A DNA stretch of 64,000 nucleotides from NCBI RefSeq assembly GCF_002860325.1, contig NZ_PKOJ01000004.1, forward strand, positions 305,127 to 369,126. Direction: 5' to 3'. This DNA comes from Neptunicoccus cionae. Its GTDB lineage: Bacteria; Pseudomonadota; Alphaproteobacteria; Rhodobacterales; Rhodobacteraceae. The translations under genes were made by a program, and so were the position numbers. The notes beneath the pieces were generated by a model that had not been told where the DNA came from, ran no database searches, and was given only the letters and a program-made list of their open reading frames with translations. Of this stretch, positions 55,409-63,436 are shown piece after piece. Every line of letters begins with the position of its first letter. Position 1 is the first letter of the stretch.

Positions 55409-56289
55409 GCAGCTGTGTCCTTCGCGTTATAATCTTTCTCATCCACGATGGGGTTGCTGCAAATACCGATGTTCTCGATTTCGATATCGACAACTTCTCC
55501 GGGTTTCAGCCAGCGCGGGTGAGGTTTCTTGGCATGTCCCACGCCCGGTGGTGTGCCAAGCGCGATCAGATCGCCCGGTTCCAGCGTTGTATATTCGGAG
55601 ATCGTTGCGATAGTTTGGGCGACCGACCAGATCATATTGGCGGTGTTAGAGGATTGCAGGATTTCATCGCCCACGCGGCTTTCGATTTTCAAACCCGACG
55701 CGCCATCTGGCAGTTCATCAGGGGTGACAACATAGGGGCCGACTGCGCCGGTGTTGTCGAAGTTTTTGCCCGGCGTCCATTGGTGGGTCTTGCGCTGGTA
55801 ATCCCGCACTGATCCGTCATTAAACACCGTATAGCCAAAGACATGATCAAGCGCGTCAGACTCTTGGATATGGCGGCCCCCCTTACCAACGACCAGCATC
55901 AGTTCTGCCTCGTAGTCGAGCTTGTCCGAACAGGACGGCCGAACCAGAGGAGCACCAGCGGCCATTATTGAATTCTTCCCGCGCATGAACAGTGCGGGAT
56001 ATTCGGGGATCTCGTAACCGCCTTCCTTGATGTGATCGGTATAATTCAACCCCAGACAGATGATCGTGCCGGGTTTGGCAACGGGCAGGGCGGGGGTGAT
56101 GTCCGAAACTGCAACTTTGGGTGCGGCGTCCATTTGTCCTGACACAGTATCCAGTAACGCGCTGTCAGAGATCAGTGCCCTGAGGTCGCTACCGATCGCG
56201 GGATTTAGCGCGGTCAGGTTCACAGCGGAATCACCTGTTACGGCGTAAACTGCGGTTTGGGAATTATAGGTGCCAACCAGATACTTCAT
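55405..56289 (-). CDS. Fumarylacetoacetate hydrolase-family protein
   Basis: A 294-aa FAH-fold hydrolase/decarboxylase: ICLGLNYTDHIKEGG, PALFMRGKNSIMAAGAPLVRP, LDYEAELMLVVGKGGRHI with the metal Glu residues (Glu-x-Glu), and LEPGDLIALGTPPGVGHA. The family cleaves C-C bonds in acylpyruvate-like products of aromatic catabolism. ATG 56289 is favoured by AAGGA upstream; ATG 56298 is possible. First gene of a minus-strand operon leading into the reductase, TRAP and dioxygenase genes. Confidence 0.9.
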   Translation of the reverse strand: MKYLVGTYNSQTAVYAVTGDSAVNLTALNPAIGSDLRALISDSALLDTVSGQMDAAPKVAVSDITPALPVAKPGTIICLGLNYTDHIKEGGYEIPEYPALFMRGKNSIMAAGAPLVRPSCSDKLDYEAELMLVVGKGGRHIQESDALDHVFGYTVFNDGSVRDYQRKTHQWTPGKNFDNTGAVGPYVVTPDELPDGASGLKIESRVGDEILQSSNTANMIWSVAQTIATISEYTTLEPGDLIALGTPPGVGHAKKPHPRWLKPGEVVDIEIENIGICSNPIVDEKDYNAKDTAA

Positions 56290-56345
56290 AATCTTCATCC
56301 TTGTCTGTTCCGAAAATTCTGCCTACAATTTACATCAGTGTCAAT

Positions 56346-56359
56346 AAATATCGATATTT
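56346..56359. promoter_or_regulatory. Perfect palindrome in the divergent promoter of the aromatic cluster
   Basis: AAATATCGATATTT lies between the FAH-family operon (minus) and the YCII/GntR genes (plus). A single site here could serve the GntR regulator for both directions. Confidence 0.5.
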
Positions 56360-56378
56360 TTAAAAGGGGTTGAAAAAC

Positions 56379-56765
56379 ATGGTGGCTTGGACTGACTATA
56401 AGGCAGAAGCAAAATCCCGAGGTGCCTTGGCGCTGGAACTTTATGTGGCTATCTCTGTACCGGCTAAGTCACCTGAAGAGGTTAAGGCCTCTCTGCCGGA
56501 TCACCTTTCCTATCAAAGGGAACTCGAACAGGCGGGCAGTCTCGCTTTTGCCGGCCCTATGTCGGATGAAACAGGCGCGCATATGCAGGGTCAGGGGCTG
56601 ATCATCTATCGGGCGCCAAGTCTGGAGGCGGCCCGCGCGCTTGCCGATCAGGACCCGATGCATGAATCAGGGGCGCGCAGTTACGTGATGCGTCGCTGGT
56701 TAATCAACGAAGGCTCTCTCAATATTTCTGTTGGCTTGTCAGCTCAGAAAGTGGGTCTGTCCTGA
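56379..56765 (+). CDS. YCII-domain protein (TftG-like)
   Basis: A 128-aa protein with a YCII domain in about residues 20-110: LPDHLSYQRELEQAGSLAFAGPMSDETG and GLIIYRAPSLEAARALADQDPM (in parts), with the conserved His and Asp of this fold. One characterised YCII enzyme, TftG, removes chlorine from chloro-hydroxyquinone in 2,4,5-T degradation, and its partner TftH is a hydroxyquinol dioxygenase; a dioxygenase of that type lies in this cluster. AAGGGG is nine bases before ATG 56379. The exact reaction is unknown. Confidence 0.78.
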   Translation: MVAWTDYKAEAKSRGALALELYVAISVPAKSPEEVKASLPDHLSYQRELEQAGSLAFAGPMSDETGAHMQGQGLIIYRAPSLEAARALADQDPMHESGARSYVMRRWLINEGSLNISVGLSAQKVGLS

Positions 56766-56822
56766 TGGCGGATGCGGGCACATGGGAAAAAGGCTTGCCT
56801 TGGCAGGGCGGCGGGGTATGAA

Positions 56823-57515
56823 ATGTTTATGAACTCGCCCGATCCCAACACGTCCGCCGCTCCGTTGCCTGCAGTCTCCGCGACTCAAGCCGCCTACGAA
56901 TCAATTCGCCAGATGATCATTACCGGCGAGCTTGCGCCCGGGGAAAAGCTGAAGATCGAGCACCTCAAAGACCGGATGGAGACTGGCTCGTCCCCTGTAC
57001 GTGAAGCGTTGACCCTGCTGGTGTCAGATCAACTGGTAGAACGCCTTGACCAACGCGGCTTTCGCGCAGCGCCTGTCAGTCAGGAGAATTTCAACGAAAT
57101 CTTCCGGCTTCGCTGTACTCTGGAAGAACTGGCATTGCGGGAATCCATCGCCAATGCCACCGAACAGTGGGAAGAATCGTTGGTTCTTTCGCACCATCAT
57201 ATGGCGCGGGCGGACAGTCAGGATTTTGCGGCGTTTGAACTGCGTCACAAAACCTTTCATATGACATTGCTGGCCTGCTCAGCCTCTCCGATCCTGTTGC
57301 GCTATTGCAGTCAGCTTTATGATTTGAACGTCCGGTATCGTTATCTTGCAGGACGTTCCAAAAAATACACCCGCCGTGATGTTGCGAGCGAACATGAAGG
57401 TATCCTGAACGCTGCGATAGCGCGGGATGCGGATCTGACCGCTGCGCGGTTGATGGAGCATTACCAGAAAACCGGCACGTTTCTGGCGGAAATACCAAAT
57501 AAATCGGAAGGTTGA
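56823..57515 (+). CDS. GntR-family (FCD domain) transcriptional regulator
   Basis: A 230-aa regulator. HTH residues about 15-82 include QAAYESIRQMIITGELAPGEKL and METGSSPVREALTLLVSDQLV, followed by an FCD domain with LRHKTFHMTLLACSASP near residue 140. Start at ATG 56823 (or 56829); GCGGGG is weak as ribosome-binding site. It follows the YCII gene by 57 bases and is divergent from the aromatic operon, of which it is the likely regulator. Confidence 0.88.
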   Translation: MFMNSPDPNTSAAPLPAVSATQAAYESIRQMIITGELAPGEKLKIEHLKDRMETGSSPVREALTLLVSDQLVERLDQRGFRAAPVSQENFNEIFRLRCTLEELALRESIANATEQWEESLVLSHHHMARADSQDFAAFELRHKTFHMTLLACSASPILLRYCSQLYDLNVRYRYLAGRSKKYTRRDVASEHEGILNAAIARDADLTAARLMEHYQKTGTFLAEIPNKSEG

Positions 57516-57602
57516 TGCCGCTTTGATCGAATTTCAACCGGCCCCTTGGCTCCAAGCGACTTTGTGGGTCACATCAGGTTTGAATTAATTCTGGCTGGCA
57601 AT

Positions 57603-58175
57603 TTATTGATCGCACTGCTTATTGGCCATTTGCGCCATGAAGCGGGCCATCGTTGTCGCGTCCGGCGTGCAATCGGCTTCGACCCATTTCAACAGGACAC
57701 TGACGATTGAACCTGCATGATAGCAGGCAACAAAATGCTGTACTTCGGGGGGGCCGTAGGTTTCAGGGGGCTTTGGCAAGGCCTCGCGCATGGCGATGAT
57801 CTGCTCCAGAAAGGAACTTAGGGCGTTCTGCCCCGCAGCGCCGCTGAGCATTGCGTGGGCAATGTGGGGCAGGGATTGGACATGTTCGAAAGCGAAGAGA
57901 TGGATCCGGAATGCCATCTCTTGCGCAGAAAGGCTGTCTGCATTGGCGCAAGCCCATTCGATTTGTCCCGACAAAACGGTGCCAAGCCGCTTTTCGAGCA
58001 TGGCACCCACACTGTCAAAATGGCGGTAAAAAGTTTGCCGCCCGATCTGCGCCCGTCGCGCAAGATCGCTGACGCTGATCTCGCCAAAGGGTTTTTCGGC
58101 GAGCAGTTCGTCAAGCGCTCCTAACAGGGCTTCCTGTGTTCGTTGCTGGCGCGGATCGATCTTGCTTCTCCCTAT
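57603..58175 (-). CDS. TetR-family transcriptional regulator with no standard start codon
   Basis: About 190 aa if begun at ATA 58175. The HTH is clear: FGEISVSDLARRAQIGRQTFYRHFDSVGAML, and the C-terminal ligand domain ends KQCDQ. No ATG, GTG or TTG occurs in this frame between the upstream TGA (58176-58178) and the HTH; the first GTG (58010) would delete the HTH. Candidates are ATA 58175 and ATC 58160 (GGGAGAAG just upstream). Either a rare start codon, a sequencing error, or a recent start-codon mutation. It is divergent from an RND efflux pair with twin operator repeats between them. Confidence 0.75.
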   Translation of the reverse strand: MGRSKIDPRQQRTQEALLGALDELLAEKPFGEISVSDLARRAQIGRQTFYRHFDSVGAMLEKRLGTVLSGQIEWACANADSLSAQEMAFRIHLFAFEHVQSLPHIAHAMLSGAAGQNALSSFLEQIIAMREALPKPPETYGPPEVQHFVACYHAGSIVSVLLKWVEADCTPDATTMARFMAQMANKQCDQ

Positions 58176-58200
58176 TCAAGAACTTGTGTTTGTCTCCACT

Positions 58201-58256
58201 TACGGAACACTTGCTCCATAAGTCAAATACTGTATATGGAACACTTGGTCCATAAG
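58201..58256. promoter_or_regulatory. Twin TetR operator repeats in the efflux promoter
   Basis: Two 22-base copies, 58201-58222 and 58235-58256, agree at 20 of 22 positions. The second is an inverted repeat TATGGA-N8-TCCATA. Spacing between starts is 34 bases. A possible promoter (TTGCTC, 16 bases, TATATG) overlaps both. Expected to bind the adjacent TetR regulator and control both directions. Confidence 0.7.
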
Positions 58257-58315
58257 CGACGGGTTGCCAAAATGCGATGCCCGAGCACCGGACCTGCTTT
58301 ACGGAAGGACAGGCA

Positions 58316-58414
58316 ATGACCGGTTATTCAAATCTTCAGACAGAACAGGTAATGTATGTGCTGAAGAAGTCCCCTTGCGTACCCGTACTTAATGAAAGAG
58401 AAAACTCCGGTTAG
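58316..58414 (+). CDS. Possible 32-aa peptide in the efflux-operon leader
   Basis: A short frame begins ATG 58316 with GGAAGGA five to eleven bases upstream and ends TAG at 58414. The peptide starts MTGYSNLQTEQVMYVLKK and is hydrophilic, with one Cys-Pro near its end. It matches nothing I recognise. It may be a leader peptide, a small protein or chance. The whole gap 58176-58554 (379 bases) otherwise holds only the operators and an untranslated leader. Confidence 0.3.
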   Translation: MTGYSNLQTEQVMYVLKKSPCVPVLNERENSG

Positions 58415-58554
58415 ATTCGGTTTGATGAATTACGCTTCCGCTGTGATGTGCGCGCGTGATACACAGGCCAACCCGTAAAATACGGATTGAAGAATTTTTC
58501 CGAACATGCTGCGGCTTCGGGACGTGTCAAACCCACCAATTTTAGGACTCCGAA

Positions 58555-59607
58555 ATGAAATCCTTTGCCAATCGCGGGACATTTGCCGCCATTCTGCTGT
58601 CACTTTGCGCAACCATGTCGGCGGCGCAGGACGAAGCGGTCAAACTTGCCAAGACCATTATTGTGACAGCCGACGCGGGCGGACAGACACGCCAGTTTTT
58701 TGGGCACGTAGTGGCCAAGGAAACAGTTGATCTGGCCTTTCAGGTGGACGGGCAGATTGTGGAATTCCCTGTCACCGAAGGTGGGACGGTTGAACAGGGT
58801 GAAGTTATTGCAAGCCTTGACGTGGAACCTTACGAACTCGCGCTGGATCAGGCGCAGGTCCAGTATGATCAGGCGGTCCGGACCTTTGAGCGGTTGAAAA
58901 AGCTGCAAGGCGGCGCGGTCAGTCAGGTCAGTGTCGATGATGCCGAAACCCAGTTGCAGATTACATCCATTGCCCTTCGTGACGCGGAAAGGTCGCTGCG
59001 CAACGCACATCTGGTATCCCCGTTTGACGGTTTGGTGGCGTCGCGCAATGTGGCAAAATTTGCAACCGTTGCGGCGGGCACGCCTGTCGTCCGATTGCAC
59101 GACATGTCCGACCTGCGCATCGAAATTGACGTGCCAGAAGTCCTGTTCCAGCACGCAGGCAAGGAAGAGGACATCAAGCTCATGGCCCAATTCCCTTCCA
59201 GCACAAAACAATATGAACTGGCCGTTCGGGAGTTTAACGCCGAAACGGCTGACATCGGTCAGACTTACCGGATTACCCTCGGGATGGCGCCACCAGAGGG
59301 GCTTCTCGTTCTGCCGGGCGCTTCTGTGACGGTTTATGCCACAATGCCGGGCACGGAACAGGCGCCGGTTATCCCCAGCGCGGCGGTTATCACTGACGCC
59401 GCTGGCAACGCGAAAGTCATGGTTTTCACCCCTCAGGACGGAGATTTCGGAACGGTTCAAAGCGCTCCGGTGTCGATCAAACCTAGTGCGACGGGGGAGG
59501 TCATCGTGACGTCCGGCCTGACGGAAGGTCAGGAAATTGTAGCAAGCGGCGCAAACCAGCTTGCTGATGGTGAACGGGTGCGCCGTTTCACCGGTTTTGC
59601 CAGATAG
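58555..59607 (+). CDS. RND efflux periplasmic adaptor (membrane fusion protein)
   Basis: A 350-aa adaptor that links an RND pump to an outer-membrane channel. The signal peptide covers residues 1-24 (no lipobox Cys). The biotinyl-lipoyl-like half motif VDLAFQVDGQIVEFPVTEGGTVEQGEVIASLD (in parts, 58-90) is followed by the helical hairpin (about 92-145) and AHLVSPFDGLVASRNV with the second lipoyl half. The beta-barrel domain lies at about 185-260. The pump gene starts 11 bases downstream. No outer-membrane channel gene is present. Confidence 0.92.
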   Translation: MKSFANRGTFAAILLSLCATMSAAQDEAVKLAKTIIVTADAGGQTRQFFGHVVAKETVDLAFQVDGQIVEFPVTEGGTVEQGEVIASLDVEPYELALDQAQVQYDQAVRTFERLKKLQGGAVSQVSVDDAETQLQITSIALRDAERSLRNAHLVSPFDGLVASRNVAKFATVAAGTPVVRLHDMSDLRIEIDVPEVLFQHAGKEEDIKLMAQFPSSTKQYELAVREFNAETADIGQTYRITLGMAPPEGLLVLPGASVTVYATMPGTEQAPVIPSAAVITDAAGNAKVMVFTPQDGDFGTVQSAPVSIKPSATGEVIVTSGLTEGQEIVASGANQLADGERVRRFTGFAR

Positions 59608-59617
59608 GACCGGTATC

Positions 59618-62600
59618 ATGAACATTGCACGTGGTTCTATAGAGCGTCCGATCCTGACGTGGCTGATTATTCTTGGCTGTCTTTTGGGCGGAATTTGGGG
59701 GTTTGCCTCGCTTGGGCGGTTGGAAGACCCTGCCTTCACCATCAAAACAGCAGTGGTCGTCACCCAATATCCGGGTGCCGACGCCGAACACGTTGCACGC
59801 GAGGTGTCAGAGCCGATCGAATCCGAGATCCAGAAAATGGCCGAGGTGGATGAGGTTCGCTCTATGAACCAGCCGGGTCTGTCCTGGATCACCGTTGATA
59901 TGAAGAACAGCTATGACGGTTCGGAACTTCCCGAAATCTGGACGAAACTGCGCAACCGCGTTGCAGATGCAGCACTTCCAAGCGGCACAAGCACACCCTT
60001 TGTCAACGACAGTTTCGGGGATGTTTACGGAATTTATTACGCTGTTACCGCCCCCGGATTTTCTGATTCCGAGATTTACGCCCTGTCCACATTCCTGCGC
60101 CGAGAGCTTCTGGCGGTTGACGGTGTGGCGGACGTAAATCTGGCAGGCGTGCCAAACGAGGTAATCTATGTAGAGCCGGACCTTGTTCTTAACGTGAACC
60201 AGAACGTGCCGCCCTCTGCTATTGAAGGCGCTCTATCGGCTGCGAACTCTGTCAGCGATGGCGGTTCCATCCAGTCGGATGCGGGCCGTACGTTGATACA
60301 GGGCCCTGAAGGCGATGACACTGTTGAGGAAATAGCAGCTCTTTCTGTCGGAGTTGGGGGTAAGGTACTTAATCTTGGCGATTTTTCCAGCGTCACCCGT
60401 CAGCGCGAACAAAATCCAGACCTTATCATTCGTCATGGCGGGGTGGATGCCTTTACCGTTGGTGTTGCAGGTTTAAGCAGCGAAAACATTGTCGAGGTTG
60501 GCGCAAGAGTTGATGCGAAACTGGCAGAGCTGGCGCCGCAAATTCCGGTCGGTGTCGAGCTGCATCCGATTTACCAGCAGCATATCATCGTAGATGAAGC
60601 CTCCAGTGCGTTCCTCGTAAACCTTGCCATGTCGGTGGGGATCGTTGTGGCTGTTCTTGCACTCTTCATGGGGCCGCGCGCTGCAATCGTGGTTGGCACG
60701 ACATTGTTACTGACAGTTGTCGGGACGTTGTTTTTCATGGCGATTTTCTCGATCGAGATGGAACGGATTTCGCTCGGTGCTCTCATTATCGCGATGGGGA
60801 TGCTTGTGGATAATGCAATTGTTATTGCTGAAGGCATGCAGATTTCCATGCGGCAGGGGAAAACCTCCCGCGAGGCGGCTTCGGAAGCGGCAAGCAAGAC
60901 GCAGGTTCCGCTGCTTGGTGCAACCGTGATCGGTATCATGGCTTTTGCAGGGATCGGGCTTAGCCCCGACGCAACCGGAGAGTTCCTGTTTTCGCTCTTT
61001 GCAGTGATCGGCATTTCGCTGATGCTGTCTTGGGTCCTTGCCCTGACTGCGACGCCTCTCCTTGGGCATTACTTCTTCAAGCAGGGCGATGGCAGTGAAA
61101 CGGATGCTTACGGAGGCCTGTTGTTCCGCGCCTATGGCAAAGTTCTCCGGCTTTGCCTGACCCTTTGGTGGTTGATGATCCCTGCTTTGCTGGCCATTAC
61201 AGTCGCCTGTTTTGCGCTGTTCGGTCAGGTCAAACAACAATTCTTCCCCGACAGTAATACACCGCTATTCTTCGTGCACTACAAGCTGGCGCAAGGGGCC
61301 TCGATTCACGAAACTTCCCGCGATTTGGGTGTGATGGAAGACTGGTTGGACGACCATGAAGACATTCTGGCCTATACATCATACGCAGGGCAGGGTGCTT
61401 CCCGTTTCATGCTGACCTATCAATCCGAAGACCCGAACCCGAGTTATGGGCACATCATTGTGCGTACTGAAGCGGTTGAAAAGATCGCGCCTCTGATCGA
61501 GGAGTTTCAGGATTTTGCCGCAGCGGCCCTGCCTCAGGGAGAATTCCGCGCAAAACGGCTTGCCTTCGGGCCTGGTGGCGGTGATCCGATTCAGGTTCGC
61601 TTTTCAGGAACTGATCCGGTGGTATTGCGGGAACTGGCACAGCAGGCGGCGACCCGTCTGGCAGAGGCGTCGCCCAATATCGTGGCACCCCGTATTGACT
61701 GGCGCGAAATGGAGCAGGTGCTCCGCCCGATTTACGCAACGGATCGCGCCAAAGAAGCCGGGATCGCGCGGGACGATCTGACAGATACTTTGTTATTCGC
61801 AACAGAAGGCAGAACTACCGGAGTATTCCGCGAAGGGGAGCGGCAAATTCCGATTGTCATGCGTGCCGATCCGGACGCTAATCTCGCACTGACAGACCAT
61901 CTGATTTATTCGGACAGCGGCCAGACCTTTGTTCCGTTAGAACAGATTATCGACGGATTCACCTTTGATGCGCAGAACACATTGGTCATGCGACGGGACC
62001 GCAGGCTGACTATCACTGTCGGGGCCGATGTGGCCAAAGGACTGACCGCCGCACAAGTGCAGGCCGAAGTTCAGGAGGCGATCGACACCATGCCACTCCC
62101 TGCCGGATATAAAATGGCGTGGGGCGGAGAACTGGAGAGTTCCACAGAGGCGCAGGAAAGCCTTGCCGGTCAGTTGCCGCTGAGCCTTGTGGTGATGGTG
62201 CTGATTTCGATCCTGTTGTTCAACGCTCTGCGACAGCCTTTGATCATCTGGCTGCTTGTGCCGATGTCGGTAAACGGTGTCGCACTGGCGCTGCTTGGCA
62301 CCGGTTTGCCCTTCACCTTTACTGCATTGCTGGGGCTTTTGTCGTTGTCAGGAATGTTGATCAAGAACGGTATCGTACTGGTGGAGGAGATCGACATTGT
62401 GCGCGCAGAGGGTCCGAACCTTAGCCTGAAAGACGCGATCGTAAGCGCTTCGACGTCAAGGTTACGTCCGGTGATCCTTGCTGCTGCAACAACGATTTTG
62501 GGGATGATCCCGTTGATTTGGGACGCCTTCTTCCAGTCGATGGCAATCACCATTATGGGGGGGCTGGCTTTCGCCTCTATCCTGACCCTGATTGCAGCGC

Positions 62601-62647
62601 CGGTGTTTTATTACGCTTTCTTCCCAACTGCCCGCAAAGCCGTCTAA
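59618..62647 (+). CDS. RND-family efflux permease (AcrB-like HAE family)
   Basis: A 1009-aa proton-driven pump with 12 TM helices. TM1 (about residues 11-30) starts IERPILTWLIILG; large periplasmic loops follow TM1 and TM7. In TM4 the AcrB proton-relay Asp-Asp is here Asp-Asn (GMLVDNAIVIAEG). In TM10 the relay Lys is kept (SGMLIKNGIVLVEE). The Asp-Asn variant occurs in a subset of RND pumps. Start ATG 59618. Controlled with its adaptor by the divergent TetR; the exported compound is unknown. Confidence 0.93.
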   Translation: MNIARGSIERPILTWLIILGCLLGGIWGFASLGRLEDPAFTIKTAVVVTQYPGADAEHVAREVSEPIESEIQKMAEVDEVRSMNQPGLSWITVDMKNSYDGSELPEIWTKLRNRVADAALPSGTSTPFVNDSFGDVYGIYYAVTAPGFSDSEIYALSTFLRRELLAVDGVADVNLAGVPNEVIYVEPDLVLNVNQNVPPSAIEGALSAANSVSDGGSIQSDAGRTLIQGPEGDDTVEEIAALSVGVGGKVLNLGDFSSVTRQREQNPDLIIRHGGVDAFTVGVAGLSSENIVEVGARVDAKLAELAPQIPVGVELHPIYQQHIIVDEASSAFLVNLAMSVGIVVAVLALFMGPRAAIVVGTTLLLTVVGTLFFMAIFSIEMERISLGALIIAMGMLVDNAIVIAEGMQISMRQGKTSREAASEAASKTQVPLLGATVIGIMAFAGIGLSPDATGEFLFSLFAVIGISLMLSWVLALTATPLLGHYFFKQGDGSETDAYGGLLFRAYGKVLRLCLTLWWLMIPALLAITVACFALFGQVKQQFFPDSNTPLFFVHYKLAQGASIHETSRDLGVMEDWLDDHEDILAYTSYAGQGASRFMLTYQSEDPNPSYGHIIVRTEAVEKIAPLIEEFQDFAAAALPQGEFRAKRLAFGPGGGDPIQVRFSGTDPVVLRELAQQAATRLAEASPNIVAPRIDWREMEQVLRPIYATDRAKEAGIARDDLTDTLLFATEGRTTGVFREGERQIPIVMRADPDANLALTDHLIYSDSGQTFVPLEQIIDGFTFDAQNTLVMRRDRRLTITVGADVAKGLTAAQVQAEVQEAIDTMPLPAGYKMAWGGELESSTEAQESLAGQLPLSLVVMVLISILLFNALRQPLIIWLLVPMSVNGVALALLGTGLPFTFTALLGLLSLSGMLIKNGIVLVEEIDIVRAEGPNLSLKDAIVSASTSRLRPVILAAATTILGMIPLIWDAFFQSMAITIMGGLAFASILTLIAAPVFYYAFFPTARKAV

Positions 62648-62662
62648 CAGGGATAAAAAGGG

Positions 62663-62683
62663 GCGCGGCATTTATAGCCGCGC
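62663..62683. terminator. Hairpin between convergent RND and DUF4112 genes
   Basis: GCGCGGC-N7-GCCGCGC followed by TCTTT on the plus strand and preceded by AAAAAG, so it can act both ways. It overlaps the DUF4112 stop codon. Confidence 0.65.
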
Positions 62684-63091
62684 TCTTTCCGTTTGTTCAG
62701 CGGTCTCGATCCGCTCAAGTTCCTGCTTCAAAATCTCGATGTTGCGCCGGTGGGATTTGAAAACTACGTCAAACAAATCTCCGACCAGAGGGATGCCACC
62801 GATCAGCATGTCGATGCCCGTATTGGCAGCGATTTTTACTTTGGCCCGTTTGCGCGCACCAATCCGGTGTGCTTCATAAAACATGATCGCCCCCGGACCC
62901 GCAGTGACAAGATCGCCAACGCCCGGAATCAGGCCGAGGATTGAATCCCATCCGATTGGTATTCCGAAGATCCGGAACCGTGTGTCGAGCGTGTCGGCCA
63001 GCCGGTCCAGACGTGCGATCCGTGCACGGCGATCTTCAGCGTCACGCTCCATGGCGTGGCCGTTAGCGACGGGCGATGATGTAGACAGCAT
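62672..63091 (-). CDS. DUF4112 domain-containing membrane protein
   Basis: A 139-aa protein with the DUF4112 pattern: LDRLADTLDTRFRIFGIPIGWDSILGLIPGVGDLVTAGPGAIMFYEAHRIGA (in parts), then NTGIDMLIGGIPLVGDLFDVVFKSHRRN. Two hydrophobic segments with paired IPGVGDL/IPLVGDL motifs. Function unknown. With ATG 63091 it overlaps the upstream Pmp3 gene by 29 bases; ATG 63052 (126 aa) would avoid this, but neither has a good ribosome-binding site. Probably cotranscribed with the Pmp3 gene. Confidence 0.83.
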   Translation of the reverse strand: MLSTSSPVANGHAMERDAEDRRARIARLDRLADTLDTRFRIFGIPIGWDSILGLIPGVGDLVTAGPGAIMFYEAHRIGARKRAKVKIAANTGIDMLIGGIPLVGDLFDVVFKSHRRNIEILKQELERIETAEQTERARL

Positions 63092-63221
63092 GGACGATAC
63101 CTGGGATGTAGCCGAGTAATGTTAGCAGAATGTTAAGCCAGAAATGCTTGCCCAGCCCGACCTCGAGAAACACCCCGAGCGGTGGCAGCAGAATTGCGAC
63201 GATGATTTTGATAATATCCAT
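63063..63221 (-). CDS. Pmp3/YqaE-family (UPF0057) small membrane peptide
   Basis: A 52-aa protein, MDIIKIIVAILLPPLGVFLE at the start, then GLGKHFWLNILLTLLGYIPG and a short basic end YIIARR. The PPLGVF...LNxLLTLLGYIPGxxHAxY pattern is that of the Pmp3 family: two-helix proteins of the inner membrane, linked in other organisms to salt and membrane-potential stress. Upstream of and overlapping the DUF4112 gene. Confidence 0.92.
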   Translation of the reverse strand: MDIIKIIVAILLPPLGVFLEVGLGKHFWLNILLTLLGYIPGIVHAVYIIARR

Positions 63222-63381
63222 TTCAGACCTTTAACGTGACTTCCTTATTTCTTTAACGCGCCAAAGGTGCTTCGGGTTCCCTGTAACTGGCAATTCGCTC
63301 TGCGCCGTTCGGGGGAAGAGACGGGTGAAGGGTAGAAAAGGCTGCGTGGACTCTGCAGCTTAAGCCGCTTTCGGGGGCGAC

Positions 63382-63412
63382 CTGTGAACCGGAAAATGTG
63401 CCCGGTTCACAG
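63382..63412 (-). terminator. Hairpin downstream of mscS
   Basis: CTGTGAACCGG and CCGGTTCACAG form an 11-bp perfect stem with a 9-base loop, 24 bases past the mscS stop. No T run. The remainder of the 215-base gap 63222-63436 shows no gene. Confidence 0.65.
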
Positions 63413-63436
63413 TTTGGGGTGGCAGGAAAAGCGCCC

